Positions 20,497 through 29,332 of a stretch of 64,000 bases of DNA are shown here, piece by piece (the first letter of the stretch is position 1; each line of letters opens with the position of its first letter). A model generated the notes under the pieces. The model ran no database searches. It was not told the origin of the DNA and saw only the letters and a list, made by a program, of their open reading frames with translations. A program made the position numbers and the translations under genes. The stretch is from the NCBI RefSeq assembly GCF_001650405.1, contig NZ_LWCU01000009.1:24627-88626 (forward strand). Direction: 5' to 3'. The DNA comes from Microbacterium sp. H83 (GTDB lineage: Bacteria > Actinomycetota > Actinomycetes > Actinomycetales > Microbacteriaceae).

Positions 20497-20502
20497 GCGA
20501 CA

Positions 20503-20508
20503 ACAGTA
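20503..20508 (-). promoter_or_regulatory. -10 box of leaderless GT4 gene
   Basis: TACTGT on the minus strand, spacer TGTCGC (6 nt), then ATG 20496. Confidence 0.55.
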
Positions 20509-20607
20509 ATCGCCCGCCACGCCGGTTCCTGGGAGGCCGCCGGCGCGCGCGGAGAATCGTCGTACCCGCCCGCTACCGATATGTCGCTTTCGTGCTTGAA
20601 TGCAGAG

Positions 20608-22368
20608 GTGAGTGACGGACGCCTTCCGGTCGAACGCCATTGGCTCCGCTGGGCCATCGGCGTCATCGTGACCCTTCTCGTGCTCGCGATCGGATGGGTG
20701 ACGATCCGCGGCATCGGCGCCGTGAACGACCTGCAGCAGGTCGCGACCTCGTCGAAGGCGCTCAAGACGGCGATCGGCGAGGGGGATCTCGATCGCGCGG
20801 CGTCGCTGTCCCGGAGCATCGCCCATCACGCGGAGTCCGCGCACTCCCTCACCTCCGACCCGATCTGGAACGGCTTCGCCGCGCTCCCCTGGCTCGGCCC
20901 GAACTTCTCGGCCGTCCGCGACGTCTCGGAGATCGCCGACCAGGTCGCCTCCGACGCCCTCCTGCCGGTCCTGGATGCCGCCGGCGAGCTGGACCTCGGG
21001 ACGCTCGGCCTCTCCAACGGAGGGATCGACCTGGCCCCCTTCACCGCCATCGAGCCGTCGCTCGCCGACGCGAGCGACACGCTGACCGCCGCGGAGGACC
21101 AGGCGCTCGCGATCGATGCCGACGCGACCCTCCCTCCCCTCGCCGACGCGGTCCGCGAGATGCGGGCGACCGTCACGCAGGCGGCGACCGTCATCGGCTC
21201 GCTGCACGGCGCAGCGGCGCTGCTGCCGAGCATGCTCGGCGCCGAGGGCCCGCGCTACTACGTGCTCGCGATGCAGAACAACGCCGAGCTGCGGTCGTCC
21301 GGCGGCATCGTGGGAGCCATCGCCCTCGTGCTGGCCGAAGGCGGGCGGATCAGCCTCGTCCAGCAGGCCTCCACGGCCGACTTCCCGCCGCTCGACACCG
21401 CGCTGCCGCTCAGCGACTCCACCATCGCCCTCTTCGAGGACCGTCCGGGCCGCTACCTCCAGAACATCACGAGCATCCCCGACTTCACCGAGGCGGGACC
21501 GACCATCGCGGCACGCTGGCAGCAGCGTTTCGGCACACCGGTCGACGGCGTGATCGCGGTCGACGCCGTCATGGCGCGCAGCCTGCTCGCCGTCACCGGC
21601 CCCCTGGCCTTCGGCCCCTTCACCGCCGACAAGGACAACGTCGTCGACTTCCTGCTGTCGGAGATCTATGCGGCCGTCCCCGACCCGCTGGTGCAGGATC
21701 AGATCTTCGCCCAGGCGGCCTCCGCGATGCTGGGGTCGGCTCTCTCCGGCGCCGATCCCAAGGACCTCGTCGGCGCCCTGGCGGAGTCAGCAGGCGAGGA
21801 CCGCATCCGCATCTGGAGCGCGCACGAGGAGGAGCAGTCGCTGCTCGCGTCGTCCACCCTCGGCGGGGCGCTGCCCGCGGACGACACGGAGACCCACGTC
21901 GGCATCCTCCTCAACGACGCCACGGGCGCGAAGATGGACTACTACGCGGATGCCGAGATATCGACCTCGATCGGGAGCTGCGACGGTCGGCCGACGACCC
22001 AGGTGCGGGTCACCTGGACGAACGGCGCTCCCGCGGACGCGGGGACCGCGCTCCCGGTGTACGTGACCGGCGGGGGCACCTACGGCGTCGAGCCCGGCTC
22101 GGTGCGCACCCTCGTGACCGTGTACGGCCCGGAGGGGGCGACGCCCTCGCACATCGACAGGGACGGCGAGGAACCGCCCGTGCAGACCGCGCTCCTGGGA
22201 ACGAGGACCGCCGTGCAGCACGACGTCCTGCTCGCTCCCGGCGAGTCGACCACGATCACGGTCGAATTCCAGGGCGAGGGCGCGGGAGAGCGACTCACCG
22301 TCGTCGAGCACACGCCGATGATCGACGCTCCGAAAACGACACGGACACAACTGCGATGCGCATCGTGA
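20608..22368 (+). CDS. DUF4012 membrane-anchored protein
   Basis: A 586-aa protein with one N-terminal membrane helix (about residues 12-34) and a large extracellular part. It matches DUF4012 by the block LGAEGPRYYVLAMQNNAELRSSGGIVGA and later FGTPVDGVIAVDAVMARSLLAVTGP. Such proteins are common in actinobacterial surface-polysaccharide loci and their biochemical role is unknown. I prefer GTG 20608, preceded by TTGAAT and a 6-nt spacer. The in-frame ATG at 20581 would add nine residues and has no ribosome-binding site. It lies between a glycosyltransferase and a sortase substrate, which suggests assembly or anchoring of a wall polymer. Confidence 0.82.
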   Translation: MSDGRLPVERHWLRWAIGVIVTLLVLAIGWVTIRGIGAVNDLQQVATSSKALKTAIGEGDLDRAASLSRSIAHHAESAHSLTSDPIWNGFAALPWLGPNFSAVRDVSEIADQVASDALLPVLDAAGELDLGTLGLSNGGIDLAPFTAIEPSLADASDTLTAAEDQALAIDADATLPPLADAVREMRATVTQAATVIGSLHGAAALLPSMLGAEGPRYYVLAMQNNAELRSSGGIVGAIALVLAEGGRISLVQQASTADFPPLDTALPLSDSTIALFEDRPGRYLQNITSIPDFTEAGPTIAARWQQRFGTPVDGVIAVDAVMARSLLAVTGPLAFGPFTADKDNVVDFLLSEIYAAVPDPLVQDQIFAQAASAMLGSALSGADPKDLVGALAESAGEDRIRIWSAHEEEQSLLASSTLGGALPADDTETHVGILLNDATGAKMDYYADAEISTSIGSCDGRPTTQVRVTWTNGAPADAGTALPVYVTGGGTYGVEPGSVRTLVTVYGPEGATPSHIDRDGEEPPVQTALLGTRTAVQHDVLLAPGESTTITVEFQGEGAGERLTVVEHTPMIDAPKTTRTQLRCAS

Positions 22369-22370
22369 CT

Positions 22371-22399
22371 TTGGCACTCCGATGATGTAGTGTCATCCT
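22371..22399 (+). promoter_or_regulatory. promoter of the sortase-substrate gene
   Basis: TTGGCA (22371-22376), 17-nt spacer and CATCCT (22394-22399). This is the best -35/-10 pair seen in the window. Transcription would begin near 22406 and give a leader of about 106 nt. Confidence 0.55.
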
Positions 22400-22413
22400 C
22401 ACTGGGGAATATC

Positions 22414-22452
22414 TGGGTTCAGCAATCCTGTCGTGGGGACAGGATGAGCCCA
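22414..22452 (+). promoter_or_regulatory. hairpin in the mRNA leader of the sortase-substrate gene
   Basis: ATCCTGTC (22425-22432) pairs perfectly with GACAGGAT (22438-22445) around a GTGGG loop. The helix extends below a 4-nt bulge: TGGGTTC (22414-22420) pairs with GAGCCCA (22446-22452), with one G-U pair. No riboswitch class was recognised. Confidence 0.5.
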
Positions 22453-22511
22453 CGCAATCGGACGCAGGGGTGTATCCGGATGCGATTCCGCGTGAATTTC
22501 TGGGGAGAATC

Positions 22512-23093
22512 ATGCTGAAGAAACTGGCTGCGATCAGCCTTACTGCTGGCGCGCTGGTGCTCATGGCACCTGCTGTCGCCTCCGCCGCACCGACCGTCCC
22601 GACCGCGGACGACTCGTATGCGAACACGCCTCGCGTGGCCGTCGATGATCCGATCATCGACACGTGCGAGGTCTCATCGGTCGCGTTCGGTGCGGGCTAC
22701 TTCCAGCCGTCCGAGAACGTGGGCGTGTCCGTCTCCGGCCAGAACGCCGGCGACTCGGCGATCTCCGGGAACACGGCGGCTGCCGACGGCAGCCTGCTCG
22801 TGACGTTCCGCCCGCCGACCGACGGTCAGGGGTCGTACTCGCTCGCCTTCGCGGGGACGCGTTCGTACACCGCGACCATCACCGTGTCGCAGGGACAGGA
22901 CGCGGCCGCGAGCTGCGATCGCGACCCCGGCGTCGCGGCAGCGGGGACCGAGCTGCCGCTCACGGGCGGGAGCCTCGAGCTCGCGCTCACCGGCGGCGAG
23001 GTCTCGCCGTGGGTGCTCGGAGGCGGAGCGGCCGCACTGGTCGCCGGAGGAGCACTCGTCGTCACCGGCGTCGCGCGTCGCAAGCGCGCCTAG
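22512..23093 (+). CDS. small secreted sortase-anchored protein with tandem LPLTG and LALTG motifs
   Basis: A 193-aa surface protein. Signal peptide at residues 1-25 (MLKKLAAIS...VASAA). A small beta-rich domain contains Cys52 and Cys135, which could pair. The end is a cell-wall sorting signal: LPLTG at 148-152, LALTG at 157-161, a hydrophobic helix at about 167-187 and the RRKRA tail. LPxTG is the general sortase motif and LAxTG is the one associated with class E sortases of high-GC Gram-positives. No sortase gene is in the window. ATG start with GGGGAGA 4-5 nt upstream. Confidence 0.85.
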   Translation: MLKKLAAISLTAGALVLMAPAVASAAPTVPTADDSYANTPRVAVDDPIIDTCEVSSVAFGAGYFQPSENVGVSVSGQNAGDSAISGNTAAADGSLLVTFRPPTDGQGSYSLAFAGTRSYTATITVSQGQDAAASCDRDPGVAAAGTELPLTGGSLELALTGGEVSPWVLGGGAAALVAGGALVVTGVARRKRA

Positions 23094-23187
23094 ATCAGAT
23101 CCTCGCCTCTGCGGGGGTCGACTGGACGACGGTGATCCCTCCCCCTCCGATCACCGTCGTCTGGCGAATCCGGTCTCCGACCGGAGG

Positions 23188-23232
23188 CCCACGACGGTCA
23201 CCTTCACTCTCGGGTGGCCGTCGTGGGTTTTT
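23188..23232 (+). terminator. strong rho-independent terminator
   Basis: A 15-bp stem (23188-23202 with 23213-23227, one G-U pair), 10-nt loop and TTTTT at 23228-23232. It ends the sortase-substrate transcript. Confidence 0.9.
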
Positions 23233-23317
23233 CGTGCGCGCTCAGCACAGCACGCGGACGTCAGGCTCCCGTCAGGAGCATGAGGACGGCCGCGCTCACG
23301 AGCTCGAGCGCGCTCGG

Positions 23318-24772
23318 TCACGGCGTGGGGGTCGGCGTCTCCGTCGGCGGATGCAGGGCCTGCTGCACGAGCTCACGGATGTAGGCGTAGTCCGGCTCGT
23401 ACTCGTCGACGCCGTTCTCGGGGGTGAGCTCGATCGTCGTCACCGGCTGCTCCTTCGCCTTCGTCATCAGGTCGAAGAATTCGGGTAGCTTGTCCTGCGG
23501 CAGATCCGTGCTGATCAGCGCCGTGCCGGCCGCGGCGACCTCGTTGAACCGGGTGAGCACCGTCTGCGGCGTGAACTGGGCGAGGATCGCCTCCTGCAGC
23601 TCCCGCTGCCGCTTCATCCGATCCCAGTCGCTCGTCGTGTACCGCGACCGCGCATACCACTGAGCCGTGTCGCCGTCCATGACCTGCTCGCCGGGCTCGA
23701 TCCACCCGATCGCCCAGGCGTCGACGTCGTACGGGTCGGTGCCGTCGGGCGGGCCGCCCTTGGGCAGGCGCTCCGTGACGGTGATCTTGACCCCGCCGAG
23801 AGCGTCGACGAGATCCGCGAACCCGTGCATGTCGACGAACACGTAGTAGGGGATCTCGATCCCCAGGACTCCCTCGGCCGCATCCTTCGTCGCCTCGATG
23901 CCGGGGTCGGACCCCCGCGCTGCGGCGTCCGGGTAGAGGCTCGCGCCACCGTCCTCCCGGCAGATCTCCGCGGCGTTGCGGACATGATTCATCCAGCCGT
24001 TCCATCCGCAGGAGCTCGAGTTGTGTCCCTCGAAGCCGCTCGGATAGAGCGCCTGCATCGGGCTTCCCTCGCTGAACGGCGCATTCGGCAGCTCCCGCGG
24101 GATGCCGGTGATCGTCACCGCTCCCGTGCTGGCGTTGACCGAGACGACGGAGATGCTGTCGTACCGCATCGAGTCGCGCCCTTCTCCGCTGTCAGCGCCC
24201 AGCAGAAGGATGTTGTAGTACCCGTCGCTGGGGGGAAGGCTGGGCCCGCTCTGACCGAAGATCGAGCTGATGGTGTTGCGAGCGGAGCCGACCACCGTCG
24301 CCGCGTAGGCGGTCGCGCCGCCGACCATCCCGAGAAGCAGCAGCGCGACGAGCGGGATGGCGAACTTCGACAGGCCGGGGACCTTGACGAGGCGGACGAG
24401 CCGGAGCGCATCGAACGTGAGCACGATCCAGAGCACGATGTAGCCGACGAGCAGCACCTGCACCAGCGTGAGGATGGCCGCCGAGACGAAGCCCCCTCCG
24501 ACGGTGAGCCAGAGCAGAACGGGGCGCGCGAAGAGCGCGAGGGCCGCGGTCACTACGACGAGGGACCAGCCGACGAGCGTCGCGCCCAGACCGAAGCGGC
24601 CGAGGCGGCGGCTTCCGGCGAGCACCTGGGCCGACCCGGGGACGAGCACGTTGAGCAGCACGAGCCACCAGCCGCGCTTCGTCATCATTGCGGCGTCCGA
24701 CGTGTCGGGACGGCGCAGCGGCCGTGTCTCGATCAGCGGACGAGCCGACCCGCGCGGCGGCGCGAGTGTCAC
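23318..24772 (-). CDS. LytR-CpsA-Psr (LCP) family glycopolymer ligase
   Basis: A 484-aa membrane protein. The first 175 residues hold about four to five helices. The extracellular LCP domain follows: [51 protein letters not shown] and [23 protein letters not shown], with the conserved Arg and Asp residues that bind pyrophosphate. LCP enzymes transfer lipid-linked glycopolymers to peptidoglycan or protein, which fits the polymer locus next to it. A Pro/Thr tail ends the protein. The GTG start overlaps the purE stop (GTGA), so expression is tied to purine synthesis genes. Confidence 0.92.
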   Translation of the reverse strand: MTLAPPRGSARPLIETRPLRRPDTSDAAMMTKRGWWLVLLNVLVPGSAQVLAGSRRLGRFGLGATLVGWSLVVVTAALALFARPVLLWLTVGGGFVSAAILTLVQVLLVGYIVLWIVLTFDALRLVRLVKVPGLSKFAIPLVALLLLGMVGGATAYAATVVGSARNTISSIFGQSGPSLPPSDGYYNILLLGADSGEGRDSMRYDSISVVSVNASTGAVTITGIPRELPNAPFSEGSPMQALYPSGFEGHNSSSCGWNGWMNHVRNAAEICREDGGASLYPDAAARGSDPGIEATKDAAEGVLGIEIPYYVFVDMHGFADLVDALGGVKITVTERLPKGGPPDGTDPYDVDAWAIGWIEPGEQVMDGDTAQWYARSRYTTSDWDRMKRQRELQEAILAQFTPQTVLTRFNEVAAAGTALISTDLPQDKLPEFFDLMTKAKEQPVTTIELTPENGVDEYEPDYAYIRELVQQALHPPTETPTPTP

Positions 24773-25284
24773 AGGGAGCCCTTCAGCCGTTCGTTCTTCT
24801 CCTCGACCTGCACCTCGAGGTCGAGGGCGTACGCCTCGACGCGGTCGGCGAGCTCGTCATCCGAGGCGCCGAGGATGCGCACGGCCAGCAGACCCGCATT
24901 TCGCGCTCCGCCGATGGACACGGTGGCGACGGGGATGCCCGCCGGCATCTGGACGATGGAGAGCAGCGAGTCCATGCCGTCGAGGTAGGCGAGCGGCACC
25001 GGAACGCCGACGACGGGCAGAGCGGTCATCGATGCGAGCATGCCCGGAAGATGAGCCGCTCCCCCCGCCCCTGCGATGATGACGCGGATGCCTCGCCCTC
25101 GCGCCTCCCGCGCGTACTGCATGAGCTTGTCGGGGGTGCGATGGGCCGACACGACCTCCACCTCGTGCGGGATGCCGAAGTCCGTGAGCGCCTGAGACGC
25201 GTCGCTCATCACGCGCCAGTCGGAGTCGGATCCCATGACGACGCCGACGAGGGGCGCGGTGGAGGAGTGCAATGGCTCGGTCAC
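24769..25284 (-). CDS. purE: N5-carboxyaminoimidazole ribonucleotide mutase
   Basis: PurE converts N5-CAIR to CAIR in purine biosynthesis. The 171-aa protein has [24 protein letters not shown] and [14 protein letters not shown], the phosphate- and ribose-binding motifs of class I PurE. GTG start at 25284 after a TAGCCT box and a 6-nt spacer. It lies 71 nt after purK and so has its own promoter as well as possible read-through from purK. Confidence 0.97.
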   Translation of the reverse strand: MTEPLHSSTAPLVGVVMGSDSDWRVMSDASQALTDFGIPHEVEVVSAHRTPDKLMQYAREARGRGIRVIIAGAGGAAHLPGMLASMTALPVVGVPVPLAYLDGMDSLLSIVQMPAGIPVATVSIGGARNAGLLAVRILGASDDELADRVEAYALDLEVQVEEKNERLKGSL

Positions 25285-25290
25285 CCACTC

Positions 25291-25296
25291 AGGCTA
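25291..25296 (-). promoter_or_regulatory. -10 box of leaderless purE
   Basis: TAGCCT on the minus strand, spacer GAGTGG (6 nt), then GTG 25284. Confidence 0.55.
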
Positions 25297-25355
25297 CGGT
25301 CTCGGGCTGAGAGATCCCCCGAACGGCACGCCTTCTGCGGGCATCGTCCCGCTCG

Positions 25356-26480
25356 TCAGTCGAAGTGCGCGGCCGCGGCCCGAGCGGTGTACACCGCGTC
25401 GTCGAGGTCGTCTCCCGCGACGTTGACGTGACCGACCTTGCGGCCGGGACGCGGAGCCTTGCCGTAGGTGTGGATCTTCGCGGACGGATGCTCCTCCATG
25501 GCGCGGGAGAACCGGTCGCCGAGCGAGCCCTCCGCGGGGCCGCCGAGGATGTTCACCATCACCGACCAGGGCGCTCGCGGAGAGGTGTCGCCCAGCGGGA
25601 GGTCGGCCACCGCCCGCAGGTGCTGCTCGAACTGCCCGGTGATCGCGCCGTCCTGGCTCCAGTGGCCGCTGTTGTGCGGACGCATGGCGAGCTCGTTGAC
25701 CAGGACGCGCTCGTCGTCGGTCTCGAACAGCTCGACGGCCAGCATGCCGGTGACGCCCAGGCCCTCGGCGATCGACCGGCCGATGCCCTCAGCGACCTCG
25801 GCGAGACGTCCTGCGGCCGCCGGCGCGGGGGCGATCACCTCGGCGCAGACGCCGTCGCGCTGCACGGTCTCCACGACGGGATAGGCGACGATCTGACCAC
25901 TGGGGCGTCGCGCGACCTGCTGCGCGAGCTCGCGTGCGAAAGCGACGAGCTCCTCCACCAGCAATGCCTCGCCGTCCGCGAGGGCATCCAGCCAGTCCTG
26001 GGCGTCGGCCGCGTCCCGGACGACCCGGACCCCCTTGCCGTCGTATCCACCACGCGGGGTCTTCACAACGCCCGCGCCGCCGTGGGCGTCGAGGAACACC
26101 TGCAGCTCGGCGACGTCGCGGACGGGCGCCCAGTCCGGCTGCGGCACGCCGAGTTCGGCCAGGCGGGCCCGCATGACGAGCTTGTCCTGCGCGAACTGCA
26201 GCGCATCGGGTCCGGGGTGCACGGAGACGCCCTCCTCGACGAGAGCACGCAGAACCTGCTGCGGCACGTGCTCGTGGTCGAAGGTGACGACGTCCACGTC
26301 GGCCACGAAGGCCCGCACGGCGTCGAGATCGCGGTAGTCGCCGACCGCTGTCGCGGCGAGCTGGGCCGACATCCCCTCGTCCTCCGCGAGCACGCGGAGC
26401 TCGAGTCCCAGTTCGACCGCCGGAGCGATCATCATCCTGGCCAGCTGGCCTCCACCGATCACGCCCACGCGCAGCGCCAT
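25356..26480 (-). CDS. purK: N5-carboxyaminoimidazole ribonucleotide synthase
   Basis: PurK carboxylates AIR with ATP and bicarbonate to give N5-CAIR, the PurE substrate. The 374-aa ATP-grasp protein starts MALRVGVIGGGQLARMM and contains VKTPRGGYDGKGV and VNELAMRPHNSGHW, which are PurK signatures. ATG 26480 is preceded by GGAGG with a 6-nt gap; a longer frame upstream to 26516 is possible but unlikely. It is followed by purE and the LCP gene on the same strand. Confidence 0.96.
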   Translation of the reverse strand: MALRVGVIGGGQLARMMIAPAVELGLELRVLAEDEGMSAQLAATAVGDYRDLDAVRAFVADVDVVTFDHEHVPQQVLRALVEEGVSVHPGPDALQFAQDKLVMRARLAELGVPQPDWAPVRDVAELQVFLDAHGGAGVVKTPRGGYDGKGVRVVRDAADAQDWLDALADGEALLVEELVAFARELAQQVARRPSGQIVAYPVVETVQRDGVCAEVIAPAPAAAGRLAEVAEGIGRSIAEGLGVTGMLAVELFETDDERVLVNELAMRPHNSGHWSQDGAITGQFEQHLRAVADLPLGDTSPRAPWSVMVNILGGPAEGSLGDRFSRAMEEHPSAKIHTYGKAPRPGRKVGHVNVAGDDLDDAVYTARAAAAHFD

Positions 26481-26570
26481 GTGCCGCCTCCATTCGTCCC
26501 GACCATTCTCTCGCATCGCGACGCGAGCGGATCACACGGCGTCCGGAGCGGAGCACGGCCCGCGCCGGGG

Positions 26571-27125
26571 TCAGGAGTCCCCGGCGCCCTCGTGCGAGGA
26601 CTGCGCGTCACGATGCGCCAGGATCTGACTGACCTCGATCTGGTCGGCGAGGGTCTCGTGCACGAGCGTCACGTTGGGGACGTTCGCCAGCCGCAGCGGA
26701 GCGTCGACGCCGTTCGACAGGGTGATCGTGCCCGCGCCCCACATGCGCTGCGCGAGGCCCCGACGGACGCCGATCGTGTACCCCCTCGCATGCGACATCT
26801 CACGACGGCTGCGGGAGCCCACGCCGTGGTTGACGATGACCCGACGGGTCGTGACGGTCGTCGACCGGGAGAACCACACGATGTACGGCACGACGACGAG
26901 AAGGAGGACGATCGCTCCGGCCGCGCTCAGCAGCATCCAGTTCTCGAACGGCGCGGGAAGGTTGTCGAAGAAGTAGGCGGTGGCACCGAAGACCGCGATG
27001 AGCACCAGCGCCGACCAGAACAGCCGACGGGCGTGCCCGCGGAACCGCGCGATGAGCAGCTCCTCGCTGGGCGCGCCGGGAGGCGGCATCGTCGGGCGTC
27101 CGCCGAGAGTCACGGGCTGGGTCAC
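26571..27125 (-). CDS. PH domain-containing membrane protein
   Basis: A 184-aa protein with two helices (about residues 36-56 and 64-85) and a C-terminal bacterial PH (YdbS/YdbT-like) domain of about 85 residues: WFSRSTTVTTRRVIVNHGV, HARGYTIGVRRGLAQRMWGAGTITLSNG. The gene sits between purK and birA, a position typical for high-GC actinobacteria. The function is unknown. GTG start at 27125 after CACAAT and GGAGGG. Confidence 0.85.
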   Translation of the reverse strand: MTQPVTLGGRPTMPPPGAPSEELLIARFRGHARRLFWSALVLIAVFGATAYFFDNLPAPFENWMLLSAAGAIVLLLVVVPYIVWFSRSTTVTTRRVIVNHGVGSRSRREMSHARGYTIGVRRGLAQRMWGAGTITLSNGVDAPLRLANVPNVTLVHETLADQIEVSQILAHRDAQSSHEGAGDS

Positions 27126-27131
27126 CCCTCC

Positions 27132-27137
27132 ATTGTG
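27132..27137 (-). promoter_or_regulatory. -10 box of leaderless PH-domain gene
   Basis: CACAAT on the minus strand, spacer GGAGGG (6 nt), then GTG 27125. The G-rich spacer touches the start codon and cannot act as a normal Shine-Dalgarno site. Confidence 0.5.
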
Positions 27138-27176
27138 CCTGCCGCCGCCGACAAGACGCCTCGCGGCCCGGGCGTG

Positions 27177-27953
27177 TCAGGCTCCGGACGGCCGCACGTG
27201 CACGACGTCGCCGGCCGAGACCGCATGCTCCTCACCGTCGACGCGCACGACGAGTCGACCCTCCGCGTCGAGCGAGACCGCCTCTCCCTCGAGCAGCCTG
27301 TCCCCCGGCAACGAGACGCGGACCCCGAGTCCGAGCGTGGCGCAGCGACGCACCACCTCGGCGTGCAGACCGCCCCCCACCGCGTCGTCGGCCGCGGCGA
27401 GCGCCGTGACGAGCCGGTCGAGTCCGGCGAGGTACGTCGCGATGAGCCGGTCGACGTCGACGTCGGCGCCGAGCACGGCGAACGAGGTGGCGGAGGGGAC
27501 CGGCAGCTGGGCGGGAGTCATGGCCGTGTTCACGCCCGCTCCGATGATCACGGCATCGGCGGTCGCCTCCGCGAGGATTCCGCTGATCTTGCGACCGCCC
27601 ACGAGCACGTCGTTCGGCCATTTCACCGCGACGCCGTCGTCCGGAAGCTGCTCGGCCACCGCATCCGCCATCGCGACTCCCGCGGCGAGCGGGAGCCAGC
27701 CGCGCAGATCGGGACGTTCGGGGAGCCGCCGCACGACGACCGAGATGGCGACGGATGCGCCCGCCGGCGCGGTCCACGTGCGGTCGAGCCGTCCTCGACC
27801 GGCCGTCTGGTCATCGGTGATGATCGCGGACAGATGCGGCCACGCTCCGCCGTCGCCGGCGACATCTCGCAGCATCGCGTTCGTCGACCCCGCCTGGGAC
27901 AGGACGTCGATGCGGGAGGCGACGGCTCGCGAGAGCGGGAGATCCACCGTCAT
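27177..27953 (-). CDS. birA: biotin--[acetyl-CoA-carboxylase] ligase
   Basis: BirA activates biotin with ATP and attaches it to the biotin carrier domain of carboxylases. The 258-aa protein has the adenylate loop DDQTAGRGRLDRTW and VKWPNDVLVGGRKISGILAEA with the catalytic Lys. It has no N-terminal helix-turn-helix, so it is a monofunctional ligase, as usual in actinobacteria. Its ATG overlaps the stop of the upstream TagF-like gene (ATGA). Confidence 0.95.
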   Translation of the reverse strand: MTVDLPLSRAVASRIDVLSQAGSTNAMLRDVAGDGGAWPHLSAIITDDQTAGRGRLDRTWTAPAGASVAISVVVRRLPERPDLRGWLPLAAGVAMADAVAEQLPDDGVAVKWPNDVLVGGRKISGILAEATADAVIIGAGVNTAMTPAQLPVPSATSFAVLGADVDVDRLIATYLAGLDRLVTALAAADDAVGGGLHAEVVRRCATLGLGVRVSLPGDRLLEGEAVSLDAEGRLVVRVDGEEHAVSAGDVVHVRPSGA

Positions 27954-29233
27954 GCCTCCTCGTCGTCCGTCTCGTCGTCGTCGTCGTCCTCGTCTCCGCG
28001 GATCGCTCCGATCTCATGCGCGTGCCAGCGGTCCCAGTCCTGCATGAGCCGTTCGATCGCGGCGTGGAACTTCTCGGTCGCGACGCCCGGCGTCGTGTCG
28101 CCGAAGTAGTGCTGCACCCACATGCGGAGCCGTGCGACAGCCGCCTCGTCCGCCCGCACGCGCTCGACCTCCGCGACGATGTCGGCCGCGGCGTCGGTCG
28201 TCAGCCACTCGCAGTCCGACAGATAGCCGTTGGTGTCGATCGAGGCGCGCTCGTCGCTCGGGCGCGTGATCATCAGAGGCTTGCCGACCGCCAGACGGTC
28301 GTACACCATGGCCGAGATGTCGACGATGGCGACGTCGGCGGCGGCGAGCTGCCATCCGAGATCCGGCCCGTCGTCGTAGACGTGCTGCGCCCGCGGGTCC
28401 GCGGCGTTCGCCGCGGTGATCGCCGCGATGATGCGCCGATGCGCCGCGCCGTACTCGTGGTCGACGACCCCGCTCCGCGGATGCGGGCGGTAGACGACGC
28501 GATGGTGCGGCGAGGCGAGGAGCGCCGACATCAGCGCCTCGCCGTGCGTCGCGATCGATCCGTAGTGCGCGCTCGGACGGTCGCCCTCCCAGGTCGGCGC
28601 ATACAGCACCACGGTGCGCTCGTCCGGGGTGTATGGGAGCGATCCGGAATAGTGATCGGCCTGCGGGCGACCGATCTCGATCGTGCGGCGATCGATGTCG
28701 TAGTCCCACAGCGTGCGGGAGAGCCGGTCGCGCGCGGCCTGACCCGCGACGAAGGCGTAGTCGTACGCCTTGTACTGGTTGGTCGTCATGTACATCTTGT
28801 CGGATTCGCCGTGGTTGATGAACACATGCCACCGACGGCCGTAGCGGAACATCTGGAAGTTGCGGGTGTTCTGGTTGACGTACAGCACCACCCGGATGTC
28901 CTGCGTGGCGAGGAACCGCTCGAGGTCGCGCACGGTCGGCACGAAGGCCACGGGCGGCGCGTCCTCGTCGAGGAGCCTGTCCGCGCCGGTGGCCGAGCGC
29001 GCGAGCACCACGACGGGCCAGCGCCGCCCCAGCTCGGCGAGGGGTCGGTACCACTGACGCATCTGGTACATGTTCACGGCGCCGTCGGCGAAGTACACGG
29101 CCACCCGGTAGCGACCCGGCTCGTGCGGCTCGCTCGCGGCGAGCCGGCGACGCACCCGCTGGACGGCCGTGCGAGAGGCGAGCGCCCGCTTCAACAGACG
29201 GTAGGCCTTCTTCACGTCGGAGACTGCACCCAT
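27950..29233 (-). CDS. CDP-glycerol glycerophosphotransferase (TagF)-family protein
   Basis: A 427-aa GT-B protein of the TagF group. The C-terminal half has YAPTWEGDRPSAHYGS, YRPHPRSG and IVDISAMVYDRLAVGKPLM, the conserved TagF-like blocks (the family site usually reads 'TDYSS'; here it is VDISAM). The N-terminal half (YVNQNTRNFQMFRYGRRWHVFINHGESDKMYMTTN) matches the actinobacterial glycosyl/glycerophosphotransferases. A very acidic end (DEDDDDDETDDEEA) follows. It could transfer glycerol-phosphate or another polyol phosphate. The start at 29233 follows TATCCT and GGAGGG. It is the first gene of the birA pair. Confidence 0.85.
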   Translation of the reverse strand: MGAVSDVKKAYRLLKRALASRTAVQRVRRRLAASEPHEPGRYRVAVYFADGAVNMYQMRQWYRPLAELGRRWPVVVLARSATGADRLLDEDAPPVAFVPTVRDLERFLATQDIRVVLYVNQNTRNFQMFRYGRRWHVFINHGESDKMYMTTNQYKAYDYAFVAGQAARDRLSRTLWDYDIDRRTIEIGRPQADHYSGSLPYTPDERTVVLYAPTWEGDRPSAHYGSIATHGEALMSALLASPHHRVVYRPHPRSGVVDHEYGAAHRRIIAAITAANAADPRAQHVYDDGPDLGWQLAAADVAIVDISAMVYDRLAVGKPLMITRPSDERASIDTNGYLSDCEWLTTDAAADIVAEVERVRADEAAVARLRMWVQHYFGDTTPGVATEKFHAAIERLMQDWDRWHAHEIGAIRGDEDDDDDETDDEEA

Positions 29234-29239
29234 CCCTCC

Positions 29240-29245
29240 AGGATA
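29240..29245 (-). promoter_or_regulatory. -10 box of leaderless TagF-like gene
   Basis: TATCCT on the minus strand, spacer GGAGGG (6 nt), then ATG 29233. Confidence 0.6.
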
Positions 29246-29320
29246 CCGAGCGGGGTTGCGGCGCGAGCACTCCCGGCAGCGCGGCGTGCGCCGGTCAGCG
29301 AACGTTCCGGACGCGCATGC

Positions 29321-29326
29321 CATGAT
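29321..29326 (+). promoter_or_regulatory. -10 box of leaderless GT2 gene
   Basis: CATGAT, spacer CGTTCT (6 nt), then ATG 29333. Confidence 0.5.
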
Positions 29327-29332
29327 CGTTCT

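Noticed and set aside
22388..22393. TAGTGT as the -10 of the sortase-substrate gene
   Set aside because: Spacing to TTGGCA is only 11 nt. CATCCT at 22394 gives the normal 17 nt.
22406..22511. A c-di-AMP (ydaO) riboswitch in the sortase-substrate leader
   Set aside because: The class controls wall genes in actinobacteria and the leader begins with a GGGGAA block, but other consensus elements do not line up.
27149..27154. TTGTCG as the -35 of the PH-domain gene
   Set aside because: Only 11 nt from the CACAAT box, too close for a normal promoter.
25365..28109. A 914-codon plus-strand frame opposite purK, PH and birA
   Set aside because: Shadow of three confirmed genes; no domain seen and no promoter at its start.
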